Source: Mytilus californianus (Eukaryota > Mollusca > Bivalvia > Mytilida > Mytilidae). Taken from it: a DNA stretch of 64,000 bases. Positions 25,401 through 40,400 of this stretch are shown piece by piece (within the stretch, counting starts at the first letter, position 1; each line of letters begins with the position of its first letter). The DNA lies in assembly GCF_021869535.1 (NCBI RefSeq), contig NW_026262690.1, forward strand, positions 11,519,501 through 11,583,500, written 5' to 3'. The notes under the pieces were generated by a model, which was given only the letters and a program-made list of their open reading frames with translations, searched no databases and was not told the DNA's origin. Both the position numbers and the translations under genes were made by a program.

Positions 25401-28400
25401 GGATGTCAACCTACATTTCAAATATTAAAACAAATTATCAATTAAAATGATTTAACACTGTTATAGCCCGAGAAACATGACAGAGCAATGAAATGGATAT
25501 AATATGAATACCATTATGAAATTGGTCTCATCTAGAAAATCAACCCATACGTGATAAAGTTAATCATATTTCTTGCGTCTTTCATTTCGGGGACTAAATC
25601 CGTTCGCCTAACTTCTGTGGCATCATCATCATAGCCGCCCGTTTACTAAAACTGTCAAGATAAAAAAAACATATTCTATAATATTATATAATATAATAAT
25701 TCAATAATTAATTTAGTACTCCTTTACAATGGCATGGTAGAAGTGACGTCTACTACTAATTACTATTATTTACAACGTAATGATAAAAAGTCTTTACGGG
25801 CAATGATATATATGACACTTTGATTATATGAAACTAGAAGTCTCATAGATTGATCAGCATTAAAAGACACTCTCTAAAATGTCAAAATTTACATACATTC
25901 ATGTACATGAATAAAACCTGTATTTAATGTGTAAACTATATCAAGTACACATGGGTCACTTAAGTAACATTTTGATTTAAAATACTATTGCAAAGTTGAA
26001 TCATTTTATATTGTTCTAGGAAGTTCATGATATGTATTTCCATAGTCTTTGAAAAAAAGTTTGTAAATATTTGACTACAATATGATACATATGTAATTAT
26101 CTAAATCGTTAACATAACCGGATTTATGTAGAGTTTTTATAAGGTTAACTGGAAAATTATGGTATATTAACTTAATTGTTGAAATTGGGGTTACACTAGT
26201 TTTTAGTATCTTCTAATACTCTTAGTTGTGTCTTTTCTTCTTCTGTTAGTTTTTCTGTTTAGTACCGATTTTGATGAGTCTATTCCTTTTCGCCAGATTT
26301 TTTCAGTTTGCTATATTGTTTTTACTTTTACACTTCAATCCCACGCTAGGGAAATTTTGAACTGAATGTTTAAATCCGCCACATTCTTCGTGTGCGTAGG
26401 AGCCTTAAACAAGTGGTTGTCATTGATTGCTGTCAATCATCGTTGTTTTAATTTAAAACAGGCCGTTGATATTCTATTTAGAAATTTTTCATGTTTTTTT
26501 TTACGGATAGTCGTCACAATGGGAATCACACTGCAGCCCTTTGATTCTTTAGGGATAGTTGTCTCAATGGGAATCACACCACAACCCTTTGATTCGTGAA
26601 GAAGTCGTCTCAATAAGAACCACACCACACCCCTTTGATTTTTGAGGGATAGTCGTCTCAATGAGAATCTCACCACAGCCCTTTGATTTTTGAGGGAAGG
26701 TCGTCTCAATGATAATCTCACCACAGCCCTTTGATTTTTGAGGGATAGTCGTCTCAATGAGAATCTCACCACAGCCCTTTGATTCTTGAGGGATAGTCGA
26801 CTCAATAAGAATCTCACAACAGCTCTTTGATTTTTGAAGGAAAGTCGTCTCAATGAGAATCCCACCACAGCCCTTTGATTCTTGAGGGATAGTCGTCTCA
26901 ATGAGAATCTCACCAAAACCCTTTGATTTTTTAGGGATAGTCGTCTCAATGAGAATCTCACCACAGCCCTTTGATTCTTGAGGGATAGTCGTCTCAATGA
27001 GAATCACACCACAGCCCTTTGATTTTTAGGGATAGTCGTCTCAATGAGAATCTCACCACAGCCCTATGATTTTTGAGTGATAGTTGTCTCAATGAGAATC
27101 ACACCACAGCCCTATAATTTTTGAGTGATAGTCGTCTCAATGAGAATCTCACCACAGCTCTTTGATTCTTGAGGGATAGTCGTCTCAATGAGAATCTCAC
27201 CACAGCTCTTTGATTTTTGAGGGATAGTCGTCTCAATGAGAATCTCACCACAGCTCTTTGATTTTTGAGATATAGTCGTCTAAATGGGAATCTGACCACA
27301 GCTTTTAAATTTTATTGTTATATTTACAGCATATGTCAAACAGGGACACCCGATAACTGCTACATGTTCAAATATTGTGTATCGATAATGTTTATCGTGT
27401 ATCCATCCTTCAGTTATGAAATAATAAAAAGTCTTTTAATTGTATTTCCACATTGGTTTTTTATCATGACTATATTCAAAATAATAACAACAACAATCTG
27501 ATTAAAGAAATATACAGGTACATTCGTATATTTATGTTTGTTTTCCGTCATTTATTTGTAAGTGTTTGAGTTCTCTAAATGAGTTTATGATTTAGGTATT
27601 CTTTAATATCAATATAGATTACGGAAGATGTAAGTAAATGTTTTTTTTTTCATGCTGAAACCCTTTATACAGCTTACTATAGGGAATGGTTGTTGCTTTT
27701 ATTGAAACCTTACGATGACGTGCAGGTTATTACATCATTGCACTTTAATTCTTGAGGGATAGTCGTCTCAATGAGAATCACACCACAGTCCTTTGATTCT
27801 TGATGGATAGTCGTCACAATGGGAATCACACTGCAGCCCTTTGATTCTTTAGGGATAGTCGTCTCAATGGGAATCACAATACAGCCCTTTGATTCTTGAG
27901 GGATAGTCGTCTCAATGAGAACCACACCACACCCCTTTGATTTTTGAGGGATAGTCGTCTCAATGATAATCTCCCCACAGCACTTTGATTTTTGAGGGAT
28001 AGTCGTCTCAATAAGAATCTCACCACAGCTCTTTGATTCTTGATGGATAGTCGACTCAATAAGAATCTCAGAACAGCTCTTTGATTTTTGAGGGAAAGTC
28101 GTCTCAATGAGAATCTCACCACAGCCCTTTGATTTCTTGAGGGATAGTCGTCTCAATGAGAATCTCACCCCAGCCCTTTGATTTTTGAGGGATAGTCGTC
28201 TCAATGAGAATCTCACAACATCCCTTTGATTCTTGAGATATTGTCGTCTCAATGAGAATCACACCACAGCCCTTTGATTTTTGAGGGATAGTCGTCTCAA
28301 TGAGAATCACACCACAGCCCTATGATTTTTGAGTGATAGTTGTCTCAATGAGAATCTCACCACATCCCTTTGATTCTTGAGGGATAGTCGTCTTAATGAG

Positions 28401-31400
28401 AATCTCACCACAGCTCTTTGATTTTTGAGGGATAGTCGTCTCAATGAGAATTTCACCACAGCTCTTTGATTTTTGAGGGATAGTCCTCTCAATGAGAATC
28501 TCACCACAGCTCTTTGATTTTTGAGGGATAGTCCTCTCAATAGGAATCTCACCACAGCTCTTTGATTTTTGAGGGATAGTCGTCTCAATGAGAATTTCAC
28601 CATAGCTCTTTGATTTTTGAGGGATAGTCGTCTCAATGAGAATCTCACCACAGCTCTTTGATTTTTGAGGGATAGTCGTCACAATGAGAATCTCACCACA
28701 GCTCTTTGATTTTTGAGGGACAGTCGTCTCAATGAGAATCTCACCACAGCTCTTTGATTTTCTAAATGAGTTTATGATTTAGGTATTCTTGAATATCAAT
28801 ATAGATTACGGAAGATGTAAGTAAATGTTTTTTTTCATGCTGAAACCCTTTATACAGCTTACTATATGGAATGGTTGTTGCTTTTATTGAAACCTTACGA
28901 TGACGTGCAGGTTATTACATCATTGCACTTTAATTCTTGAGGGATAGTCGTCTCAATGAGAATCACACCACAGTCCTTTGATTCTTGATGGATAGTCGTC
29001 ACAATGGGAATCACACTGCAGCCCTTTGATTCTTTAGGGATAGTCGTCTCAATGGGAATCACAATACAGCCCTTTGATTCTTGAGGGATAGTCGTCTCAA
29101 TGAGAACAACACCACACCCCTTTGATTTTTGAGGGATAGTCGTCTGAATGATAAAATCACCACAGTTCTTTGATTTTGGGGGATAGTCGTCTCAATGAGA
29201 ATTTCACCACAGCCCTTTTATTCTTGAGGAATAGTAGTCTCAATGAGAATCTCACCACAGCTCTTTGATTTTTGAGGGATAGTCGTCTCAATGAGAATCT
29301 CACCACAGCTCTTTGATTTTTGAGGGATAGTCCTCTCAATGGGAATCCCACCACAGCTCTTTGATTTTTGAGGGATAGTCGTCTCAATGGGAATCTCACC
29401 ACAGCTCTTTGGTTTTTGAGGGATAGTCGTCTCAATGAGAATCTCACCACAGCTCTTTGATTTTTGAGGGAGAGATGTCTCAATGAGAATCACACCACAG
29501 CCCTATGATTTTTGAGTGATAGTTGTCTCAATGAGAATCTCACCACAGCCCTTTGATTCTTGAGGGATAGTCGTCTCAATGGGAATCTCACCACAACTCT
29601 TTGATTTTTGAGGGATAGTCGTCTCAATGAGAATCTCACCACAGCTCTTTGATTCTTGAGGGATAGTCGTCTCAATGGGAATCTGACCACAGCTTTTAAA
29701 TTTTATTGTTATATTTACAGCATATGTCAAACAGGGACACCCGATAACTGCTACATGTTCAAATATTGTGTATCGATAATGTTTATCGTGTATCCATCCT
29801 TCAGTTATGAAATAATAAAAAGTCTTTTAATTGTATTTCCACATTGGTTTTTTATCATGACTATATTCAAAATAATAACAACAACAATCTGATTAAAGAA
29901 ATATACAGGTACATTCGTATATTTATGTTTGTTTTCCGTCATTTATTTGTAAGTGTTTGAGTTCTCTAAATGAGTTTATGATTTAGGTATTCTTGAATAT
30001 CAATATAGATTACGGAAGATGTAAGTAAATCGAGTTTAACAAAATGTAGTTTGCCTAGTTCAAACGGGAAATCTTGTTATTCAGTAGAGGTAGTTTCTAT
30101 TAAAATATTTAATCACATTATTTCTGTTATATGACGTATTTTAGAATTTCCTAGCAAAAATAAAACAATTACTACATTGAAGTTATATCAAGTAGTGATT
30201 AAAGTTATAAGTTACAAAATAAAAATAAAATAGAATTTTATCCTTTCAAGGTGACAAAATAGTAGCACGTAGCAATGTGGAAAATAACAAAATTAGAAAT
30301 ATATCCAATTCCTTTGCAGTTAGCTTGTAAATAGTGCTTGTATTTGTTTTCTTGGATTTACTCTGTTATTTTGTTAACTTTGTTACATTGTGTTATGAAT
30401 TATTATTCATAAAATTCAAAACATGTATATATTAGATTGACAACTGAAAAAACAAGTAGCTTTATTATATTAACCTCTGCTATCTGTAAAGGTATTTGTT
30501 TGTTTTTTTTTCTGCTTTTGGCATATTGTTGTCTGTCTTTCGATTAGGTTTTTGACTGCCCTTTTGGTTTTTATCTTAAATTTTTGGTTTTTACAATCCA
30601 AGTTATATTTGATTTAAAAAAAAAAATTCAAATGGAGAAATACAAATGTACTAAATTAAAAATACCAGATTCTATATAAAAATATGAAATTTATAGCTTA
30701 ACCTTTAAATCTAGCATAGAATCGAACATTTAAATACGATAGCCATTGTTTGTATTTTGTAAAGAAAAGTAAAAAAAAATGGAGAATGTGTCTATGGGAC
30801 ACAGATGTTGCCCCCGCTTGGCATAAAACGTTATAAAGAGGCATAACTCGAGAACGGTAAAAGTGACACCAACAAAATTCGAACTTGATCTGAGTTTTGT
30901 GGTAAAAAGTGATTTTAATGTGTTTACTTACTCACTTTTATGACAATCATTTAAAAAGCCAAAGTTAAATAGCCATTTTTTAAAAACACAACGATGACTC
31001 AATACACACATTCCACTTTTGAAATACATTAGAAACATTACAGCATGCACAAAACCTAATGCTAAATAAATCAGTGGGAAAACTTCGGAAAAAATCATCT
31101 CCATTCCGAAAAAAAATCTTCTATGTTTTGCAATTAACCTGTCTATAAAAGGTTGAATGATCAAAAACAATGTATTTTTACCCCCAGACATAAATGATCT
31201 TAGCCTTACTTCTGAATTTTTGGTTTTTCAAAGCGGTTAAACTTTATATTTGATTTTACTTCCCTACTGTTTTTATTTAAGCGCCACTGACGAGTCTTAT
31301 GAAGACAAACACGTGTCTGAGTACCAAATTACAAGCTTGGTATCTTTGATAGTTTTGGCACAGTAGGTGATATATAATTACCAGTTGTAGACTAGAAATA

Positions 31401-34400
31401 CATGGTAGGTACTTGCAAGACATTTTTTTCACTTGTATAGTCTAACTTCTCGACGTGGGCTGTTAGACGTTGATCCTATTTTTGAAAACCAACAGCTTAC
31501 ACCATATCTTACTAATATTTCAGATGTCGTTGACACATATTGCCCTCAGTATCCCAGAGCTAAGTTAGTCCACGACAAAAACTGTGCAAGATATTATGAC
31601 TGTAGTGATTTTGGTAATAAGAGAATGCCATACTTGAAGGAATGTCCATACCCTCAGCTTTTCAATACGGATACTTTAACATGTGATGACTATAAGTATG
31701 TAGAGTGTGAAGAAAGATACAGACCGGTAACTCCATGTTAGTATACTTAATAACTAATATAGTAACTATATTTAATTGTAGATAATATATATGGAGACTA
31801 TACGTCAAATGAAATAGGAAATCTAATATGATTTAAATACGTTTATTTTCTTTTTAGAAATGTTTTCTGATTCAGACTAATAAACGATAGCAATGTTTTG
31901 TACATTGAGAAAGCTTTACATGCATTTTGTACAGACAGACTAAATCAAAGCTTGCGTTTGTTTCTGTAAATTCATTTGTCAGCATATGCATGAAAATTGT
32001 ATTTCTTGAACGACCAGGTCAGTTGTTTTCCGTTTAAGCATGTTAAATGTATTTCGCCATGCCAAATAACATTTTTTTGTATAACGTTACATATCAAACA
32101 ATTTATAAATATCTATATAGAAAGGTATGATGCGCCATTGTTGTTAAAGTTATACCGATCAGGTAAAATATATTGATTAATGATGTACTTATCTATCCAC
32201 TGTGGTCAATAATTATAGGCGATTACAAACTGAGTCAGTGCAGAGGACCTAACTGTCCACCATGCGAGTCAAAACAAGAAGGATGCGAGGGACATCCAAA
32301 TGGAGCAAAGGCATATCCTGGACGTCTGCTTACAGAATATTTCCTTGTATGCTTCAATAATAAAACTAATGCCATAAAAACATGCACAGACAATAAGTTA
32401 TTTGATCCTATCCAAGGAAAATGTACACTCGACCTAGACCCAAGTAAGTAGCGGAGCGTTGATTTTAATCGAAGAGTGAAAAGTATGTTATGTAAATTTT
32501 GAGGTGCAGAAAATAAACGATAAAAGAGTACAGAAACACGTATTATTTCTTGAGTAAACACCCATTTCTATCAGTTACGATCAAAATGGAAAGAGGGGAA
32601 ATATCCTCGTAATTTCATGCATATGTATATATGTTGTAAGGACTATGATGTCTATTAAATCAAGAGTTTCAAGTGGTGAAGTTGAAATCATCCCTTCGTA
32701 AATTTTACGGACGCCATCACGAGTTGGTTGACCGTTATGATTTGTACTAACATGAGCTACATGACAGGTGCCACATGTGGAGCAGGATCTACTTGCACTT
32801 CCGAAGCACGTACCTGAGATCATCCCGAGTTTTTGGTGGGGTTCGTGTTACTCAGTCTTTGGTTTTCTATGTTGTGATTTTAAGTACTGTTGCTTGTTTT
32901 TCTTTTTAGCCATGGCGTTGTCAGTTTATTTTCGATTTGTTAGTTTGATTGTCCCTTTGGTATCTTTTGCCTCTCTTTTATGGAGTATCCGTTTCACAGA
33001 TGACAACGGATATGTTCCAATTGTCGTAACTACAATCCCGTCCCCTTTTCCCCGAATGTGACGTACCAAATTAGACTTATCACCGGGTTTGTACTAATAT
33101 AAGCAACATGACGGGTGCCACATGTGGAGCAGGATCTGCTTACCCGTCCGGAGCACCTGAGATCACCCAGTTTTTGGTGAGTTCGTGATGCTCAGTCTTT
33201 GGTTTAACATGTTAAGTTTTGTGTACTGTTGTTTGTCTGTTTGTCTTTTCCTTTTTTAGCCATGGCGTTGTCAGTTTATTTTCGACTTATGAGTTTCAAT
33301 GTCGTCTCTTTTTTTATGTCCACGTACATTGACATCTAGCCACAAGTATTAGGAAAAATATCCTTGAAATTAAAAAGTCTAAGTGCAGCATTTTTGTTCG
33401 TTATTATGATGTACATTTATCAAACCGTTATACAAAAAGACAACGAAGATTTAAATCTATGTTAAGAGCTAATATATACACATTGTTGGGTATATTATTA
33501 GTATTTTGAAAAGCAAACATTCGAACAAAAGCTTGAAAATATGTATTCAAGGACAATGCACAGATTTTCGTCTTCAAATTTACAAAATATACGCATTTTT
33601 AGACATATACGAAACTAATTGTGTGTAGAAATTAATTCAGCAGGTGTCAATTGGTTTTCAATGAACCTTTCATACCATTTTTTCCAGTGGCACTAGACGT
33701 CTACTGCGCATCCAGTGTCGATGCCAAGATTGCACATCCACGCATCTGTTCTCGTTACTATGACTGCAAGCTGACAAGACCACGTGAGAACTTTAACAAA
33801 TACGAAGGAGAATGTCGCTACCCACTTCTGTATTCCGAACGTTATCAAAGGTGTATAGACTTTGCAGACGTCCAGTGTGGATCTAAAATTGAACCATTGT
33901 CACCATGTAAGTTTCTCCATCGATTCTTTATTTCAGTGATAGTACCAACTAAAGTATCACTTTTATTCCTTATAAAAAAGTGTCTGACGTAAGAAGCGAA
34001 AGTGAACCCAATAAAAATGAATACGCATTGGTATGATATAAAGAAAATTATTGTTCTTACATTTTTTAAGGGAAAAACATAAAGTGTGTTTCCCTATTTA
34101 CTATCCAGTAAAGTTCTAAAAACTAGCAATACGCTTTTATCTTTTTTTTGTAAAAGGAAAATGTATGCCAGGGTTCAGTTTGGTAAAAGGAAATAAAGCA
34201 AAAAGCAAAACAATGAAGCAGTTTTTCAAATAGAATGCACTTCACTTCTGTGGTAGCAAGATAATATACCTATAATTATCATTTGTATATAGAACATGTA
34301 GAAAGTAAATGGTACATGAAATTCAGTTGTTTTAAGTAACAAAAACAGACTGATGTACAAGATATGTCTTCGCAAATTGGTGATCATAACGTATTACAAA

Positions 34401-37400
34401 AATAAGATGCAAACGATTAGCATTTTTCATTTGTACACTGATAAGAAACAAATCTCAACGTTTACGAACATTCACATTATTATTAAGCATAGACAGATAT
34501 TGAATAGAAATATAAAAATAAGGAGATGTGGTATGACTGCCAATTAGAGAACTATCCACCAAAGTTCAAATAAGATTGATTTAAGCAATTATAGGCAACC
34601 ATACGGACTTCAACAATGAGTTAAAACCCACGCCGTATAGTCAGCTATAAAAGGCCCAGGCAAGAAAAATATAAAACAATTCAATTGAGAAAACTAATGG
34701 CATAATTTATAACAAAACAACTTACGAAAAACAAATATATGACAGACATGAACCAACGACAACCACTGAACTACAGGCACTTATTTCTAAACAAATTTGG
34801 TAACTTGGTACTGGTTATCTGTGTGTATAAAATACTTGATAAATCGTTATAAGATTTTAATGATGCTTGCATTATCTCTCTAGGTGAATATGGACAAAAC
34901 AGTTGTTTCGGAAGAAATTGTCCGCGATGTAGTGATGGGGTTATACCGTCCTGTGTAGGTCTTTCGGATGGTCAAAATCCATTTCCTGGATATGACAATA
35001 GATACCTTGTCTGTCGTATGGATCGCACAGTAGAAACAAGGACGTGTAATGCAGGAGAATTGTTCTCACAAAATCTCAGAGGGTGTTCTACAACTGGAAG
35101 TGGATTGGCTAACCGTAGGTTTCATTTCATACATAAATCGTAAATGTCAAATTTTACACTTGTACATATGTCTATAAATTAATAAAAAAAAAACACTTTA
35201 TATATTTTTTTTCCGTCAAAAGCGCTTCTCTGGATTTACCTTCATCAGGAATGCTCAACGCATATATATTGTTCAATAGATCTTAAGATTTGCTCAAGTT
35301 GACTAAAACATAAAACACTTTTGATTAACAGTTTTTAAAAGATTAAAAAGATAAATAATAAATGAATAAACGTTAAGTAAAACACTGAAATATTATTGTA
35401 TGGAAATTTTTAACATTTACAATTTCATTATACAAATTAATAGCTGGGAGACCTGATACAGGCACTGGAACAATTCCACTGGAACCAGTTAAACCATTTC
35501 AACCTGTAAGACCTCCAGTTCAGCCACCATTTCAACCTCCAGTTCAACCACCAGTTCAACCACCATTCCAACCACCAGTCCAACCACCAGTCCGACCTCC
35601 AGTACGACCTCCTGTACGACCTCCTACTCAACCACCTGTCGAGCCTCCTTTTCGACCACCTACCCCTACCAGACCTGCAATTGGTCCAGTCATTCCTCCA
35701 ATAGGATCCGGGCCTTGCGCGGGAAATCCATTGGCCATTCAACAAGACCCAGACAACTGTGCAAGGTACTACAACTGTAGTCAAAGAATCACATTTCAAG
35801 GACTTAATTCATTCCAAGCGGAATGTCCGTACCCACAACTGTTTGACACAACTTTAGGATACTGTAACGATTTCCCTGCAGTAACATGTGGCAGGAGATA
35901 TGAAGCAATGTCTCCATGTGAGTATGATAACTAATCTTCATGCTGTTTAATTCCGACGGACTCCTTCATAAAATAATGTTTTTTATAATCACGGTTTTTG
36001 AATACGCAAAATGAGACTTTTTACATCTTTACATATTTTTTTGATTTAGTTGTGAGTTACACAGCAAATGGTTTACGAAAAATCTTTATCGACAAGGCAC
36101 TATTTGCTTTTCCGTTTGGTCAATTTATATAAGTGTTGGTTTCAGATACTTGGTTGTAAACTGAATACGATACGGGCAATTATTCATTTTGAAGATAGCA
36201 TGCAATCCTAAAATTACATGTACGTAAGACAAAATGTATATAAATAATTTCAATAAAATAAGTCTTTCAATTACAGTTATTTTTAATATGCTCCATTATG
36301 TTTCAGGTGATTATGTTACCACACGTAATTCTTGTGTAGGAGAATCGTGTGCAATACCATGCGAAGAACGGTCGCCATCTTGTGTTGGTATGCCAGATGG
36401 AAACAATACTTTTCCCGGAAGAGAACTTACTCCATTCTATATGACCTGCCTTCGTAACAGGACACTCTCTGTTGGAATATGTAAATATGGAGTCTATGAC
36501 CCTACGAAGAAGTATTGTACGACAGATTTAGATCCATGTGAGTAAATTTTAAAATGCTCAAATTGTGCTTTTACTAGGAAAATTTTGAATGCTGGTTTTT
36601 GTTGTACATGTGTGCATTTAACGATTATTAAAAAAGATTAAAATAGAGTCCATATCTTTATTAATGCCTTTTTATCATTGAGTTCTCAAAATTACCCCTG
36701 TGTTTTGTCAAATCCTAACATCTTGTATTATCTGGATTGTCTGTTACTCCTATGCTGTTATAAAGTTGAAATATCTACATGTATCAAGCATTTATTGCAT
36801 TTACCTTAAAATGCCATCATTCGTCATAATAGTATTTTTTTTGTTCCAGATTCTGTTCAGGTATTTTGCCAAGATAAACCAAACATCAAATTCCCACACA
36901 TTGCAAATTGTGCTCGATACTATGACTGCAGTGCTATCGAATCTGACCCGGTATTTGGAAAATACCAGAGGGAGTGTACTTACCCTACACTGTTTAATAT
37001 TGACCTCCTTCGGTGTGTTCCTCCAGTGGAAGCTGACTGTCAATGGCGATATGAACCTAAAGATCCTTGTAAGTGGCATAGTTTTCATATATCACTAAAT
37101 TTAATTTTGCAGAAGATTTCTATAAATCTGTTATCTTTTTTCATTATTTACATTGGTTATCTATTTCTGCTGTTAATTTGTTTGAATATGATTTTATTTG
37201 TATTATTGTTAAATTAAGTTCTTTTAATTTTGTTATGCTTTCTTCTTAAACCATTCGAACTTTTCAAGATTTTTTTAATTTTGAATAATTAATTGGACAA
37301 CACAAGTTATAATCGAACATACCATATAGACTCCCATTTATTCCAATTGGTGTTTTACGTATTGGGACTTTTTTATATTAACCAATTTAGTGCTAACTTA

Positions 37401-40400
37401 CTTTTTATATCTTATTTTCTATAATTACTAATAAACCATCATTTATTAAATCATAGAATGAAACTTAATCAAGTTTTGTAGCATTAATTCCTCGATTAAT
37501 GAATGAGCTCCTAATGTAGAACTTATATTTCTTGCTATTTCAAATTGTCATATATTTTACATAAACCTGGTATTAATCCGCAGGCGGTTTCCTTGGAAAC
37601 CAGAGATGTGATGTCAATAACAGAAACTGCGTTCCATGTGTTGACACATTGAACATATGCGCAGGTGTAATGGCGGGAAACATCGCTATTGCGGACAATA
37701 AAATGGAATACGCCGTTTGTAAGCAGGGGAGGTTCTTTACTACTGTTAGCTGCGCCCCTTATAACTTCAATCCATCAACAAAAGGATGCGAGACGGCTGT
37801 TAATTCATGTGAAGGCCTACCTAACGGGAAACAGTCTATGCTAGGTTCAGAATCAAACTATGTACTTTGTTTCAATCAGAATGTTGTTGAATTTGGAAGC
37901 TGTGAACCTTTATTATTTGATGCAAATTCCAAGCAGTGTTCACAGCAGCAAAAATCTAAATGCAGTGGATTGTCAGATGGTAAATACCCAACACCTAATA
38001 TATTCCAATACATAGTCTGTACAAATGGTAGACAAACCAGTGTTGGCGATTGTAGTCCAGCTATTTTTGATTCGAGAGAATCTAAATGTATTAAGCCTGA
38101 ATTTTCCTGCGATAGATTGCCTGATGGAAATTATGGACATAATGATGGCACAACATATTATAGCTGTGTAAAGGGGGCGTTTGCTGGGAAGAATACTTGT
38201 AATCCAGGTGTATTCGATTTCTTAGAGGGAAAATGTCTTCCATCAGCATGTCGTGGAAAACAAGATGGCAGATTTGCCTTACCCGGAAGTGACATTCACT
38301 ACATGACTTGCACTAATCAGGAAGTTGTGAAAGTAAGGAAATGCGAAAGGTATACATTTGACGAATCATTAGGTAGATGTACAAAGTCTGTGAGCTTTTG
38401 TTCTAATTTGCCAGATGGATGGCACCAGATGAAAGAAATGTTTATTTATATGTACTGTGTGGACAGAAAACCATCTAGAATTGTAGTTTGTCCTGCAGAG
38501 GTATTCGATACTGTAAATGGAGTTTGTTTAGAAGGATATGCCCCATGTAAGAGACAAATATTGGTATTTGCGGTGCAATATCAGCTTTACGTGTGGTGCA
38601 CGTTTGTATGTGATGACATTCATAGGCGCTGGCGCATCTGTATATGAGCAAAACTGCAATGCATTTGCTTTTAGAAAGTATACTCAACATAAAATAAACA
38701 TTTTAGTAGCCAATAGCATGTGCATAGACGTTGTGGCTTTGCAATCTACTGCATGAAATTTCAAATCCTTTTTTGAATGTTGTAGCTTTGCAATGTGTTG
38801 TTTGCTTTTCATTGTTGAACGTCTACACCATAATGAATACAAAGGAATATAAAGCAAAATGGTTTGATTGCTAAAGTTATCAATGTGAACTGAATTCTTA
38901 ATTCTAAAAACTTTTAAAAAATAAAGCAAAAACTAGCTCTTTTAGAATGAACATTTCACGCTTTGCATGCATCAAAACAAGGATGATACTTATAACAATA
39001 CAGAAAGTAAATAACTTAATCATGTTTCAAAATATTTGTAGTTGACTGCTTTAAAATTTTATATATATATATATATATGATTCGTCTCAAATTTAGCCCA
39101 TCGATGTTAGATCTGCAAATTTATATAATATATATACCCGGTATATAAATGTGTGTATGTGTGTGTGTGCTTTCAATCAATGCAACAACAAAAAGCTGAT
39201 TAAACGGTTAAATAAACAATGCTGAACAAGCTGCTTAAGTAAGGCGAAGGGAAATAGAATAATTGTTTTTCAGTTTGAGGATTTAAGGCAATATTCGGTT
39301 CGAAAATATGAAATATCGTAATAGTACATAAAGTAAGGGTGTGTTTTTAGAAGTATAACAACCTCCCATAAAAAAATTACTCCGATCGCTTCTGTCGCGT
39401 ACATTACAAGGAAGTATTTACCATCATACAACTCATGCAAACATTATTGAGTGTTGTTTGACTTTATTTTAAAAGAATCTTATTGAATCAAAACCGTATC
39501 TTAAGCGAGAGGATAGAGTTACAAAAAAAAAATAAAAAAAATACAGATCTTCACAAAAAGTTGGTGTAACTGACTAGCATTTATTTTTCATTTGTCAAGC
39601 CAAATTTTTAGTTGGAGTTTAGTTTTCAAGTATGTTGTTAGTTGCCATAATATTGCTGTATGTAAGGATGTGTTACATTGTATTTGTTCATCCTAAGTAG
39701 GGGTATAACTGACCTTTATTTCATAATACATTTACCTAGATCAGAATTTTATTCTTCAAAAGTTTTCCGATAGTCTTTTTGATATCATTAAATGATTTAT
39801 GTCAGCTTTATGTACTCTATTTCATTTGAAATAAAATGTATTACATGTAGTCATACTAAAAAAAAACCAAAACACATTAACAATCTTAGAATATTGCGAA
39901 CATAAATTGCCACGAAATCGGAAAGGAGGGATTGTCCCCGAAAATAAGTTGGTTTACAGTATTTAGAAATTATATACTCAACAAATACTTACTATATTTG
40001 CTATTCTTATTTGAGCATACTTTTAAAACAATTTTAGTTAATGTCTTTTCATGCAGTTACGATGTAGTTTCGACTGTATAGATTATTTAGTTGAACAAAA
40101 GATATGTTTGGAGTAAGATATATATTAGGCATATTATGAAGCCCAATATTGAAAATATCTTGGATATGCACTTGATGATATATATTAATCAATGTATTGC
40201 AGCTGATCCTGTAACATTTTGTGAGAATAACCCTACAGCTATAATGCTACATCCGGAAAGTTGTGCCCGATATGTAGACTGTAGGAATAGGAATACACTG
40301 TTAGGCAACTATCAGGAGGAATGTGCGTATCCACAGCTATTTGATAGCTTTAACAACTCATGTAAACCTTATAGAGAGGTCAAATGTGGAAACAGACCAG

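Noticed and set aside
26437-29690. Many - strand frames of RRLSLKNQRAVV and ETTIPQKSKGCGE repeats
   Set aside because: They come from a 48-bp minisatellite whose length is divisible by three. No start context, splice pattern or conserved domain supports a gene.
30928-31191. 87-codon - strand frame with hydrophobic segments
   Set aside because: No family signature or splice support; low-confidence chance frame in AT-rich intron sequence.
32768-33061. 97-codon hydrophobic + strand frame
   Set aside because: Lies in a dispersed repeat that is present twice here and as fragments elsewhere in the window; no domain seen.
35437-35799. 120-codon Trp/Arg-rich - strand frame
   Set aside because: Antisense shadow of the PPVQ codons of exon 6.
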